From an uncultured Prevotella sp. (GTDB taxonomy: Bacteria; Bacteroidota; Bacteroidia; Bacteroidales; Bacteroidaceae), in the NCBI GenBank assembly GCA_947072805.1, contig CAMTJK010000100.1, positions 1-11,289 of the forward strand: a stretch of 11,289 bases of DNA. Reading direction: 5' to 3'. The notes under the pieces were generated by a model that had not been told where the DNA came from, did no database searches, and worked only from the letters and a program-made list of their open reading frames with translations. Of the stretch, positions 1-6,508 are shown in pieces. The translations under genes were made by a program, and so were the position numbers. Positions within the stretch are counted from its first letter, which is position 1; each line of letters starts with the position of its first letter.

Positions 1-134
1 AGTTACGAGTACCCTTCCGTCAGTTATGTTTTATCGCAGACTTTTACTCAATAGGTCATTCGACCACGAAAGGTATTATCCGCGATAATTTCAAATTACT
101 TGCAGCAATCATACTGCCGTACAAAATAATTCTG

Positions 135-142
135 TACCTTTG
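135..142 (+). promoter_or_regulatory. Bacteroidetes -7 box TACCTTTG inside the left repeat
   Basis: TACCTTTG fits the Bacteroidetes -7 consensus TAnnTTTG and points at the flavoprotein gene at 324, giving an untranslated leader of about 175 nt. The expected -33 TTTG is absent at the usual spacing of about 20 (bases 111-114 read ATAC). The nearest TTG is the conserved TTGCA at 100-104, too far upstream. The right copy has the same layout (TAACTTTG, no -33), which suggests a promoter that depends on an activator or alternative factor binding the conserved upstream blocks. That dependence is inference. Confidence 0.55.
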
Positions 143-154
143 CGTTCTGTGACC

Positions 155-207
155 GTAACATTTGTCGATTTGTAATCGCACTGTCATCGCGGCACAATTA
201 ATGTTAC
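155..207 (+). promoter_or_regulatory. Possible folded 5' leader upstream of the flavoprotein gene
   Basis: GTAACATT (155-162) is the perfect reverse complement of AATGTTAC (200-207) and would close a stem around a smaller hairpin, CGATT (166-170) with AATCG (174-178) and a 3-nt loop. It lies directly after the predicted transcription start. The outer stem is not kept in the right repeat copy, so covariation does not support it and it may be accidental. The rest of the leader (208-323) shows nothing recognisable. Confidence 0.25.
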
Positions 208-323
208 AACAGATATCTCTGAACACTAAAGTTACAGATACCTATATTTCGTAAAGTCCGAGCTAAATATATAGTCGCCAACAGGAATCGTCAAAGAGAA
301 TCTACCACCAACCCACTTGAACA

Positions 324-902
324 ATGATACTCATCATCAACGGCAGCCCACGAAAGAACGGCAATGTAGCACATATGCTAAAGGAAATGAAGCTCACAGC
401 AGAAGAAGCTGGAGCAGAGGTGAAACTGATAAACATCTCGGAGCTCAATGTTAAGCCCTGCATCGGCTGCATGAAATGCCGTACAGCAAAGGAATGCTGT
501 CTGCCGGCGGACGACAGTCTGAACGTGATGCAACTCATAAAGCGTGCCGACAGTATGGTGATAGGTGCACCTTGCTATTGGGGAAACATGCCCGGACAAC
601 TAAAAATGCTCTTCGACCGCATGGTATACGGCTTGATGGGCGAGAGCGAAAGCGGCATGCCGCAACCTCTGCACAAAGGAAAGAGGGCGGTGATTGTGAC
701 TGTCTGCAACACTATTTTTCCATTCAACATCATCTTCAAACAAAGTCGCGGCACGGCAAACGCACTGAAAGAGATTCTGAAATGGAGCGGTTTCAAGGTT
801 ATAAAGACCGTTGAACGTGGTAGCATGCGCAAGCATCCGCAACTCACGGCGAGCGACTTGAAACGCTGCAAAACCGCTATGACAAGACTTTTGCTACATT
901 GA
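324..902 (+). CDS. Flavodoxin-fold NAD(P)H-dependent FMN reductase / iron-sulfur-flavoprotein-like protein
   Basis: The 192-residue protein has a flavodoxin-like fold typical of the NADPH-dependent FMN reductase family. The FMN phosphate loop is GSPRKNGN at residues 7-14. A block around residues 81-100 (GAPCYWGNMPGQLK, then FDRM) is the usual second flavin-binding region of these proteins. Between them a cysteine cluster (C46-x2-C49-x2-C52-x5-C58, plus C59) resembles the compact CX2CX2CX4-7C [4Fe-4S] motif of archaeal-type iron-sulfur flavoproteins. The protein is probably a cytoplasmic redox enzyme, but substrate and partner cannot be told from sequence. It stands alone behind the repeat-borne promoter, with no operon partner on this strand before 1230. 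The ATG at 324 is chosen because the FMN-binding strand begins immediately after it. Confidence 0.85.
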   Translation: MILIINGSPRKNGNVAHMLKEMKLTAEEAGAEVKLINISELNVKPCIGCMKCRTAKECCLPADDSLNVMQLIKRADSMVIGAPCYWGNMPGQLKMLFDRMVYGLMGESESGMPQPLHKGKRAVIVTVCNTIFPFNIIFKQSRGTANALKEILKWSGFKVIKTVERGSMRKHPQLTASDLKRCKTAMTRLLLH

Positions 903-930
903 CAAAGGGCAAGGGCAACACTCCGGACAA

Positions 931-964
931 GAAAAAGAGGTTGGCGCAGGACGCTGCCAACCTC
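931..964 (-). terminator. Minus-strand intrinsic terminator of the candidate small RNA
   Basis: GAGGTTGGC (937-945) and GCCAACCTC (956-964) form a perfect 9-bp stem. Allowing one bulged A, the stem can continue about three more pairs into the loop. Read on the minus strand the hairpin is followed at once by TTTTTC (936 to 931), a proper U-tract. On the plus strand it is followed by GGAATTG, so it is not a terminator for the upstream flavoprotein gene. The orientation therefore points to a minus-strand transcript coming from about 1006. Confidence 0.7.
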
Positions 965-1006
965 GGAATTGATAAGGTCATCGACAACAGTGGATGCAAT
1001 CTTATC
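931..1006 (-). ncRNA. Candidate ~75-nt small RNA with its own promoter and terminator
   Basis: On the minus strand a consensus promoter (TTTG-N20-TATATTTG) lies 5 nt upstream of this segment and an intrinsic terminator with a T-run closes it. The expected transcript begins with GATAAG (1006-1001), which pairs perfectly with CTTATC (976-971) to form a 5' hairpin. A short linker follows, then the terminator hairpin. Thus the first bases of the predicted RNA sit in a stem, as in many stable small RNAs. No convincing reading frame lies inside: the one ATG would be translated straight through the terminator. The RNA does not overlap the flavoprotein coding region, which ends at 902. Its length and start are inferred from promoter spacing, and the family is not recognised. 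Confidence 0.5.
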
Positions 1007-1011
1007 TGTGG

Positions 1012-1043
1012 CAAATATAGGTTTTAATGTGATAAAAAACAAA
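1012..1043 (-). promoter_or_regulatory. Consensus Bacteroidetes promoter on the minus strand
   Basis: On the minus strand, TTTG (1043-1040), exactly 20 bases, then TATATTTG (1019-1012) match the -33/-7 consensus of the Bacteroidetes primary sigma factor at both boxes and at the spacing. The only sensible product is a short leftward transcript starting near 1006 and ending at the terminator around 931. Confidence 0.6.
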
Positions 1044-1051
1044 TATTTTAG

Positions 1052-1082
1052 GTTAAAATATGGAAAACCTCCGGTTTTTAAC
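1052..1082 (+). terminator. Weak AT-rich hairpin, possible terminator
   Basis: GTTAAAA (1052-1058) pairs with TTTTAAC (1076-1082). Alternatively AAAACC (1064-1069) pairs with GGTTTT (1073-1078) around a 3-nt loop, followed by one more T. It could stop plus-strand transcripts from the flavoprotein gene 150 bases upstream, but the stems are short and AT-rich. Nothing else marks this stretch. Confidence 0.25.
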
Positions 1083-1166
1083 CCAAATATGTCATTATAT
1101 TTTAGTCCAAAAGCAGGCATTGTATTCTAAAATCCGAATTGCATCTTTACAAAAACACCCTCCTGG

Positions 1167-1198
1167 CTTGCAAGAAAAGCCGATTTGTATTAAATTTG
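1167..1198 (+). promoter_or_regulatory. Promoter of the lipoprotein gene
   Basis: CTTG (1167-1170), 20 bases, then TAAATTTG (1191-1198) agree with the Bacteroidetes -33/-7 consensus. Transcription would start near 1205, giving a short leader of about 25 nt before the ATG at 1230. Confidence 0.6.
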
Positions 1199-1229
1199 CC
1201 TGACCACACAACAAGAATACGGCATCATC

Positions 1230-1766
1230 ATGAGAAAGAGCATCTTTACATTCATTATAATGTCACTGTTTTTCTGTCTCGGCGGCTGTCAGAAGATAGA
1301 GGCGGAAGATGAGGAGAAAGCAGAGAAAGCCCCCAGCAAAACAGAAACGGAATACGACGGATGGCATGACAGCATAACTATCGATTATGATGCCTTCACT
1401 TTTGTAAACGTAGAAGGTGCCATTCAGGCTCCATTGGGCAGTATGCTGGTTGTGAGAGGATACATTTTCGGTTCTACCTCACGCACCATCTGGAACACCA
1501 TAGCCGGTCCTCCGTTTGAAAGCAAGACATCGCTTGTGCTGACTGACACCATATACAGGGCGGGAGACAAGCCTGGCGAATATGACGGTTTTACCGAAGA
1601 CGATCTGCTGCCCGTGTGCCTTACTGACTTCGATGACATTAAAAGGGAGCTCAATCTCGTCGATCATCCCGAGCACTGGCACAGGGTCATATACATCTGG
1701 GGAGTAAAATCCACCTACCTTAGCATGCCCGGACTGAAAACAATCCTCCATTACGAATTTGAATAG
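1230..1766 (+). CDS. Putative surface lipoprotein with an OB-fold-like DUF6359-type domain
   Basis: The 178-residue product starts with a lipoprotein signal peptide: MRK, a hydrophobic stretch (residues 5-17) and the lipobox LGGC with C20 as the lipid-modified cysteine. The acidic run after it (EAEDEE, residues 24-29) resembles the export signals that send Bacteroidetes lipoproteins to the cell surface; surface location is inference. Residues ~48-178 look like one small beta-rich domain with the pattern GSMLVVRGYIFG, then VCLTDFDDIKRELNL, DHPEHWHRVIYIWG and YLSMPGLKTI. This resembles the OB-like domain annotated as DUF6359 in other Bacteroidetes proteins (from memory, not searched). No catalytic motif is seen, so a binding or structural role is likely. 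It has its own promoter and appears monocistronic. Confidence 0.75.
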   Translation: MRKSIFTFIIMSLFFCLGGCQKIEAEDEEKAEKAPSKTETEYDGWHDSITIDYDAFTFVNVEGAIQAPLGSMLVVRGYIFGSTSRTIWNTIAGPPFESKTSLVLTDTIYRAGDKPGEYDGFTEDDLLPVCLTDFDDIKRELNLVDHPEHWHRVIYIWGVKSTYLSMPGLKTILHYEFE

Positions 1767-1960
1767 TCGCCAAATCTGTCAGCGTATTATGACATAAAAC
1801 CCACATCTGTCATCAGGCCGATAAAAGCAGATAAAGTTGTCATATCAAAGTTTTGGAGTATAAAAATTGTATTTCTATCATAAAAGAGGCAGAATATAAT
1901 TACAAAAGGTAGGCAAAACGAACTTTTTTCTTTCATTTTTATAAGAAACCGCACGATTTG

Positions 1961-1992
1961 TTTGCAGATTAAAAGAAAATGATATACCTTTG
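1961..1992 (+). promoter_or_regulatory. Promoter of the trp operon
   Basis: TTTG (1961-1964), 20 bases, TACCTTTG (1985-1992) is a full match to the Bacteroidetes -33/-7 consensus. Transcription should start near 1998-2000, about 22 bases before the leader peptide, so the leader RNA would be about 155 nt up to the attenuator. No repressor operator was recognised; control seems to lie in the leader. The stretch 1767-1960 upstream holds nothing else that I can support. Confidence 0.75.
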
Positions 1993-2021
1993 CAGCATAA
2001 CATAAATACGACAAACAATAT

Positions 2022-2072
2022 ATGAAAAGAATCGAAAACATTTGGTGGTGGCGTAGCTCGGGATTGAAATAG
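2022..2072 (+). CDS. trpL: trp operon leader peptide
   Basis: A 16-codon reading frame, MKRIENIWWWRSSGLK followed by TAG, contains three consecutive TGG codons (2043-2051). Trp is a rare residue, and three in a row in a tiny frame between a promoter and a terminator directly ahead of the trp genes is the hallmark of a leader peptide that senses charged tRNA-Trp. The Trp codons lie in the 5' arm of the first alternative stem (2046-2054), exactly where a stalled ribosome would block it. The ATG is preceded by an A-rich stretch, as is usual for starts in this phylum. The peptide has no expected function beyond sensing. Confidence 0.9.
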   Translation: MKRIENIWWWRSSGLK

Positions 2073-2125
2073 TCGCGGGAAAACGCAGCCATGTGTTATC
2101 GGAAACAGATAAGGAGGAGGCTCGT
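2046..2125 (+). promoter_or_regulatory. Alternative stems of the trp attenuator (protector and antiterminator)
   Basis: Stem 1:2 pairs TGGTGGCGT (2046-2054) with ACGCAGCCA (2083-2091), with one G-U and one mismatch. Stem 2:3 pairs ACG (2083-2085) and AGCC (2087-2090) with GGCTCGT (2119-2125), one base bulged. It is extended inside by TTATC (2096-2100) with GATAA (2108-2112). The 2:3 stem uses the 5' arm of the terminator and so excludes it. If the ribosome stalls on the Trp codons, segment 1 is masked, 2:3 forms and transcription proceeds. If translation completes, 1:2 forms and the terminator folds. The pairings were found by eye and no energies were computed. Confidence 0.65.
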
Positions 2126-2155
2126 CGATACTGCGACGAGCCTCCTTACTTTTAT
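2114..2155 (+). terminator. Attenuator terminator of the trp operon
   Basis: GAGGAGGCTCGTCG (2114-2127) pairs over its whole 14-base length with CGACGAGCCTCCTT (2134-2147), with one G-U pair at the base and a 6-nt loop. The stem is very GC-rich and is followed by ACTTTTAT. It lies 42 bases after the leader-peptide stop and 59 bases before trpB, so terminating here would shut off all seven trp genes. Confidence 0.9.
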
Positions 2156-2213
2156 CCGAGACAGACAGACGACATATACTAATAAGGAATATATAATAAA
2201 GAATAATATAATA

Positions 2214-3428
2214 ATGAACGAGAAGAAAACGTTTTTAGTTGATGAGAAAGGTTATTACGGCGAGTTCGGAGGTGCTTATATACCCGAAATACTCTACGGC
2301 ACGGTTGAAAATCTGAAGCGCAGCTATCTGCCTATAATAGAATCGGAAGAATTCCAAAAGGAATACATGGAACTGCTCCGCGACTATGTGGGCAGACCAT
2401 CGCCGCTCTACTACGCCCGACGCATGAGCGAGAAGTACGGATGCAAGCTATATCTCAAGCGCGAAGACCTTAACCACACGGGCGCACACAAGATAAACAA
2501 CACCATCGGACAGATACTGCTGGCAAAAAAGATGGGCAAGAAACGCATCATCGCCGAAACAGGTGCCGGACAGCATGGCGTGGCAACAGCAACGGTGTGC
2601 GCACTGATGGATATGCCCTGCGTGGTTTACCAGGGCGCACTCGACGTGGAACGACAGCACACCAACGTGGAACGAATGAAGATGCTCGGCGCTGAAGTAC
2701 GCCCCGTACGCACAGGCAACATGACCCTTAAAGATGCTACGAACGAAGCCATACGCGACTGGTGCTGCCATCCACAGGACACCTTTTATATAATAGGTTC
2801 TACCGTAGGACCACATCCCTACCCCGACATGGTGGCGCGACTGCAGAGCATCATATCAAAGGAGATAAAGCAACAGCTTCAGGAAAAGCTCGGGCGTGAC
2901 TATCCCGACTACCTCGTAGCCTGTGTGGGAGGCGGTTCCAACGCTGCCGGCACCATATATCACTACGTGGACGACGAAAGAGTGAACATAGTGCTGGCTG
3001 AAGCCGGCGGACAAGGTGCCGACACCGGACATACGGCTGCAACAATACATGCCGGAAGGCTCGGCATACTGCACGGCTCACGAACACTCGTGATGCAAAC
3101 GCCCGACGGACAGATAATGGAGGCTGAAAGCATATCGGCTGGTCTCGACTACCCGGGCATAGGTCCTATGCACGCCAACCTCGCCTCGCAACACCGTGCC
3201 ACCGTATATAGCGTGAATGACGACGAGGCTGTAAAAGCTGCCTACGAAATGACACGCATGGAGGGAATAATCCCGGCTCTCGAAAGCGCACACGCCGTGG
3301 CTGCACTGCAGAAGATGACATTCAAACCTACCGATGTGGTGGTGCTCACCGTGAGCGGACGGGGCGACAAGGACGTAGAGACTTATCTCAACAACAAGCA
3401 CATGGCAGGAGAATACGGAAACTTCTGA
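2214..3428 (+). CDS. trpB: Tryptophan synthase beta subunit
   Basis: The 404-residue cytoplasmic PLP enzyme condenses indole, channelled from the alpha subunit, with serine to give tryptophan. The PLP lysine is K93 in LNHTGAHKINN. The catalytic acid is E115 in AETGAGQHG, and the PLP phosphate loop GGGSNA lies at 239-244. The length is normal for TrpB. The frame is open back to an ATG at 2091, but that start lies inside the attenuator and would translate the terminator hairpin. The start at 2214 (MNEKKTFLVDEKGYYGEFGG) fits the family N-terminus and lies just after the AT-rich leader. trpB is first and trpA last in this operon, the usual arrangement in Bacteroidales. Confidence 0.97.
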   Translation: MNEKKTFLVDEKGYYGEFGGAYIPEILYGTVENLKRSYLPIIESEEFQKEYMELLRDYVGRPSPLYYARRMSEKYGCKLYLKREDLNHTGAHKINNTIGQILLAKKMGKKRIIAETGAGQHGVATATVCALMDMPCVVYQGALDVERQHTNVERMKMLGAEVRPVRTGNMTLKDATNEAIRDWCCHPQDTFYIIGSTVGPHPYPDMVARLQSIISKEIKQQLQEKLGRDYPDYLVACVGGGSNAAGTIYHYVDDERVNIVLAEAGGQGADTGHTAATIHAGRLGILHGSRTLVMQTPDGQIMEAESISAGLDYPGIGPMHANLASQHRATVYSVNDDEAVKAAYEMTRMEGIIPALESAHAVAALQKMTFKPTDVVVLTVSGRGDKDVETYLNNKHMAGEYGNF

Positions 3429-3463
3429 CCATTGCACATTTCACAAGACAAAAAATAAACACT

Positions 3464-4867
3464 ATGGACAAGAAATTAATATATCGGACAACATCAAAGA
3501 CCATCCTTGCCGACCTCTACACGCCGGTGGGTGTGTATATGCGACTGCGCGACGTTTATCCGCAAAGCGCACTGATGGAGAGTTCCGACTATCACGACAG
3601 CAACAACAGCCGCTCCTTCATAGGCATCAACCCTATGGCGAGTGTAGCTATAAGTCACGGTGAGGCCGTCTGCAGCTTTCCCGACGGCAGTCGTTCGTCG
3701 CACAAGGTTGATGGCAACTACCGCGCCGACCACGCCATCAACGGATTTCTGTCACAGTTTGACGTAAGCGGATGTAACGCCGACATATGCGGACTTTACG
3801 GCTACACATCGTTCAACGCCGTACGCTATTTCGAAAACATACCCGTAAAGGATACGGTGATGGAACGTAACGATGCACCCGACATGATATACATTCTATA
3901 TAAGGACTTCATCGTCTTCGATCACTTCAACAACAAGCTCACCATTGTCACACTCGAAACAAACGATGCGGAAGGACACATAGCCGATCTGCAGCGCATG
4001 ATGAACAACCACAACGTAAATACATACGGCTTTCATCCCGTAGGCGAGACGACATCAACACTTACCGACGAGGAACACAAGGCGAACATACGCAAGGGAA
4101 TAAAGCACTGCCTGAGAGGCGACGTGTTCCAAATAGTACTGTCAAGACGCTTTATTCAGAAATATGAGGGCGACGATTTCAAACTGTACCGCGCCCTACG
4201 CTCCATAAATCCTTCACCATATCTGTTTTATTTTGACTTCGGCGGATTCCGCATCTTCGGTTCATCACCCGAAACACACTGCCGTATAGAAGGCAGAAAG
4301 GCCTACATCGACCCCATTGCCGGCACTACACGACGTACAGGCGACGCCGATGTCGACCGACGCGGGGCGGAATATCTGCGCAACGACGCAAAGGAAAACG
4401 CCGAACACGTGATGCTCGTCGATCTGGCACGCAACGATCTTAGCCGCAACTGCCACAACGTCAAAGTAGACTTCTACAAGGATTTGCAATACTACTCGCA
4501 CGTCATCCATCTTGTGTCGCGAGTGAGCGGCGAGCTTGACGAAGGCGCTGACAGCGTCAAGGCTTTCATCGACACATTCCCTGCCGGCACGCTCTCCGGT
4601 GCACCGAAAGTGAGAGCCATGCAACTCATCAGCGAATACGAGCCACACAATCGCGGAGCTTACGGCGGCTGTATAGGATACATAGGACTCAACGGCAGCC
4701 TCAACCAGGCAATAACCATACGCACATTTGTGTCACGCAATGGCGAACTGTGGTTCCAGGCCGGCGGCGGAATTGTGGCAAAAAGCGACGAAGACTATGA
4801 ACTGCAGGAGGTAAACAACAAGCTTGGAGCCCTGCGCAGAGCTATATTAATGGCAGAAGAAATGTAG
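3464..4867 (+). CDS. trpE: Anthranilate synthase component I
   Basis: The 467-residue enzyme converts chorismate plus ammonia or glutamine to anthranilate, the first committed step, together with TrpG. The N-terminal half carries the tryptophan feedback site: LMESSD at residues 37-42 corresponds to the LLES(S/A) motif, so inhibition by tryptophan is expected. The chorismate-binding domain follows, with IDPIAGTTRRTG (282-293), the HVMLVDLARNDLSR segment (315-328), PAGTLSGAPK (373-382) and QAGGGIVAKSD (432-442). It lies 35 bases after trpB and 11 bases before trpG. The motifs favour TrpE over the para-aminobenzoate enzyme PabB, and the operon context settles it. Confidence 0.97.
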   Translation: MDKKLIYRTTSKTILADLYTPVGVYMRLRDVYPQSALMESSDYHDSNNSRSFIGINPMASVAISHGEAVCSFPDGSRSSHKVDGNYRADHAINGFLSQFDVSGCNADICGLYGYTSFNAVRYFENIPVKDTVMERNDAPDMIYILYKDFIVFDHFNNKLTIVTLETNDAEGHIADLQRMMNNHNVNTYGFHPVGETTSTLTDEEHKANIRKGIKHCLRGDVFQIVLSRRFIQKYEGDDFKLYRALRSINPSPYLFYFDFGGFRIFGSSPETHCRIEGRKAYIDPIAGTTRRTGDADVDRRGAEYLRNDAKENAEHVMLVDLARNDLSRNCHNVKVDFYKDLQYYSHVIHLVSRVSGELDEGADSVKAFIDTFPAGTLSGAPKVRAMQLISEYEPHNRGAYGGCIGYIGLNGSLNQAITIRTFVSRNGELWFQAGGGIVAKSDEDYELQEVNNKLGALRRAILMAEEM

Positions 4868-4878
4868 AATACAAGAAC

Positions 4879-5451
4879 ATGAAAATAGTAATCATAGACA
4901 ACTACGACTCATTCACTTACAATTTGAGTCATCTCGTCAAGGAACTGGGTCACGATGTGACCGTGTTGCGCAACGACAAATTTGCTTTAGAAGAGCTGGA
5001 GACATTCGACAGAATCATACTTAGCCCCGGACCGGGCATTCCGACTGAAGCAGGACTTCTGCTCGATGTAATACGTACGTATGCCGGACGCAAACCTATG
5101 CTCGGCGTTTGTCTGGGACATCAAGCCATAGCCGAAGTGTTCGGCGGCACTCTCGTAAACCTCAGCGAGGTCTACCACGGCGTAGCCACCGAAGGAAAAA
5201 ATCTCGGCAACGATGCCATCTTCGACGGTGTTCCGGAGAATTTCATGATGGGCAGATATCATTCCTGGGTGGTGAGCAGCGAGAACCTGCCCGACTGCAT
5301 CGAGATTACAGCCGTAAGCAACGACAATCCGCCGCAGATAATGGCACTGAAACACCGCGAATACAACATACACGGCATACAGTTCCATCCTGAAAGCGTA
5401 CTTACACCTGACGGAAGAACAATAATCAGCAACTGGCTTTCGACGGAATAG
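4879..5451 (+). CDS. trpG: Anthranilate synthase component II, glutamine amidotransferase
   Basis: The 190-residue class I glutamine amidotransferase supplies ammonia to TrpE. It starts with the typical DNYDSFTYN (7-15), has the oxyanion-hole segment LSPGPGIP (48-55), the nucleophile C78 in GVCLGHQ, and the His-Glu pair H170 and E172 in FHPES. All catalytic residues are present. It is a stand-alone subunit, not fused to trpD as in enteric bacteria. It could also serve folate synthesis with PabB, as TrpG does in some bacteria, but nothing here shows that. Confidence 0.96.
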   Translation: MKIVIIDNYDSFTYNLSHLVKELGHDVTVLRNDKFALEELETFDRIILSPGPGIPTEAGLLLDVIRTYAGRKPMLGVCLGHQAIAEVFGGTLVNLSEVYHGVATEGKNLGNDAIFDGVPENFMMGRYHSWVVSSENLPDCIEITAVSNDNPPQIMALKHREYNIHGIQFHPESVLTPDGRTIISNWLSTE

Positions 5452-5505
5452 AATATAAGGAATAAGTAACAAAAAACATAAACAGACATAAAAAATGCAA
5501 GAGCT

Positions 5506-6504
5506 ATGAAAGAATATCTTGACAGAATACTCAATCACGAGATGCTTACACGCGAAGAGACAAAGAATATACTGATAGGCATCACAAAAAGCCAATATCC
5601 GACCGAACAAATCACCGCATTGCTTACCGGACTGCAGATGAGAGGAATCACAGTAGACGAACTGCTCGGCTTTCGCGACGGAATACTTGAGACCGGAGTG
5701 CCTGTACCGCTCGACTGCGAGCGCTATATCGACGTGGTAGGTACAGGAGGCGACCGCAAGAACACGTTCAATATATCCACAACATCATGCTTTGTAATAG
5801 CCGGAGCCGGCTACAAGGTGGCAAAACATGGCAACTATGCTGCAACAAGCACAAGCGGAGCATCGAACGTGATAGCACATCACGGCGTAAAATTCACCGA
5901 CGATATAGACAAACTGAACCGCTGCATCAACGAATGCGGCATTGTATATCTACATGCACAGCTTTTTGCCCGTGCCATGAAGTTCGTAGGGCCTATCCGC
6001 AAGTCGCTGCAATTCCCGACCTGCTTTAACCTGCTCGGACCGATAGTGAATCCCTCAAAGCCGCAATGCCAACTTCTCGGCGTGGCAAACCTCGACCAGA
6101 TGCGACTTTACAGCAATGTATATCAACGCATAGGCATTGATTACGGCATCGTAAACAGCATTGACGGTTACGACGAAATTTCACTGACAAGCGACTTCAA
6201 GGTAACGACAAACAACTACGAGAAGATTTTCAAACCGCAAGACCTCGGCTTCGAGATAGCCAAACCGGAAGAACTTGTTGCCGGCGCGACGGAGGAAGAG
6301 GCGGCACGCATTTTCGACAGCGTACTGGAGAACAAGGCGTTGCCGGCACAAAAGAATATCGTACTTGCCAACGCGGCTTTTGCCATACAAGTGCTTGAAC
6401 GCGGAAAGAAAGACATCGGCGAATGTATAGATATTGCACGCGAATCCATTGACAGCGGACGCGCCCTGCATACATTCAGAAAGTTTGTCGAACTAAATTC
6501 CTAA
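5506..6504 (+). CDS. trpD: Anthranilate phosphoribosyltransferase
   Basis: The 332-residue enzyme joins anthranilate to PRPP. It has a helical N-terminal domain and the PRPP-binding motif GTGGD at 79-83, followed by the NISTTS stretch. KHGNYAATSTSGASNV begins at residue 107; many bacterial TrpDs have Arg where this one has Y111 (KHGNRA). As far as I recall, Tyr or similar occurs in related Bacteroidetes enzymes. The gene follows trpG after 54 bases with no visible promoter, and is followed after only 4 bases by trpC, so the two are likely coupled in translation. Confidence 0.96.
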   Translation: MKEYLDRILNHEMLTREETKNILIGITKSQYPTEQITALLTGLQMRGITVDELLGFRDGILETGVPVPLDCERYIDVVGTGGDRKNTFNISTTSCFVIAGAGYKVAKHGNYAATSTSGASNVIAHHGVKFTDDIDKLNRCINECGIVYLHAQLFARAMKFVGPIRKSLQFPTCFNLLGPIVNPSKPQCQLLGVANLDQMRLYSNVYQRIGIDYGIVNSIDGYDEISLTSDFKVTTNNYEKIFKPQDLGFEIAKPEELVAGATEEEAARIFDSVLENKALPAQKNIVLANAAFAIQVLERGKKDIGECIDIARESIDSGRALHTFRKFVELNS

Positions 6505-6508
6505 AGAG

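Larger units (their letters stand above)
1..212 (+). repeat. Left copy of a ~210-bp diverged repeat with embedded promoter
   Basis: This stretch matches, as an inverted copy, positions 11252 down to 11044. Hand alignment gives roughly 80% identity over 1-154 (about 124 of 155 columns), then weaker similarity up to a shared GTTACAACAG at 203-212. Near-identical blocks are AGTTACGAG (1-9), CAATAGGT (49-56), CGAAAGGTATT (67-77), TCAAATTACTTGCA (91-104), AAATAATTCTGTA (124-136), CTTTGCG (138-144) and TCTGTGACC (146-154). The strongly conserved part ends just past the expected transcription start, so the repeated unit looks like an upstream regulatory region plus core promoter. The copy may extend left beyond the window. 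No coding sequence is evident in it. Confidence 0.8.

Noticed and set aside
575..1120. 181-codon minus-strand frame across the flavoprotein gene and the small-RNA candidate
   Set aside because: Most of it is the shadow of the flavoprotein gene, and it reads straight through the terminator hairpin; no domain was recognised.
272..2078. TAGTCGC repeated at 272, 1764 and 2070
   Set aside because: A 7-base word three times in 11 kb is close to chance, and the contexts (5' leader, a stop codon, another stop codon) are unrelated.
1787..2092. 101-codon minus-strand reading frame opposite the trp promoter and leader
   Set aside because: It is antisense to the promoter, leader peptide and attenuator, has low-complexity hydrophobic content caused by the AT-rich DNA, no promoter of its own, and no recognisable domain.
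2000..2213. T-box riboswitch or TRAP-type control for the trp operon
   Set aside because: No T-box consensus sequence and no run of regularly spaced GAG/TAG triplets is seen, whereas the leader peptide with three Trp codons and the alternative stems explain the region.
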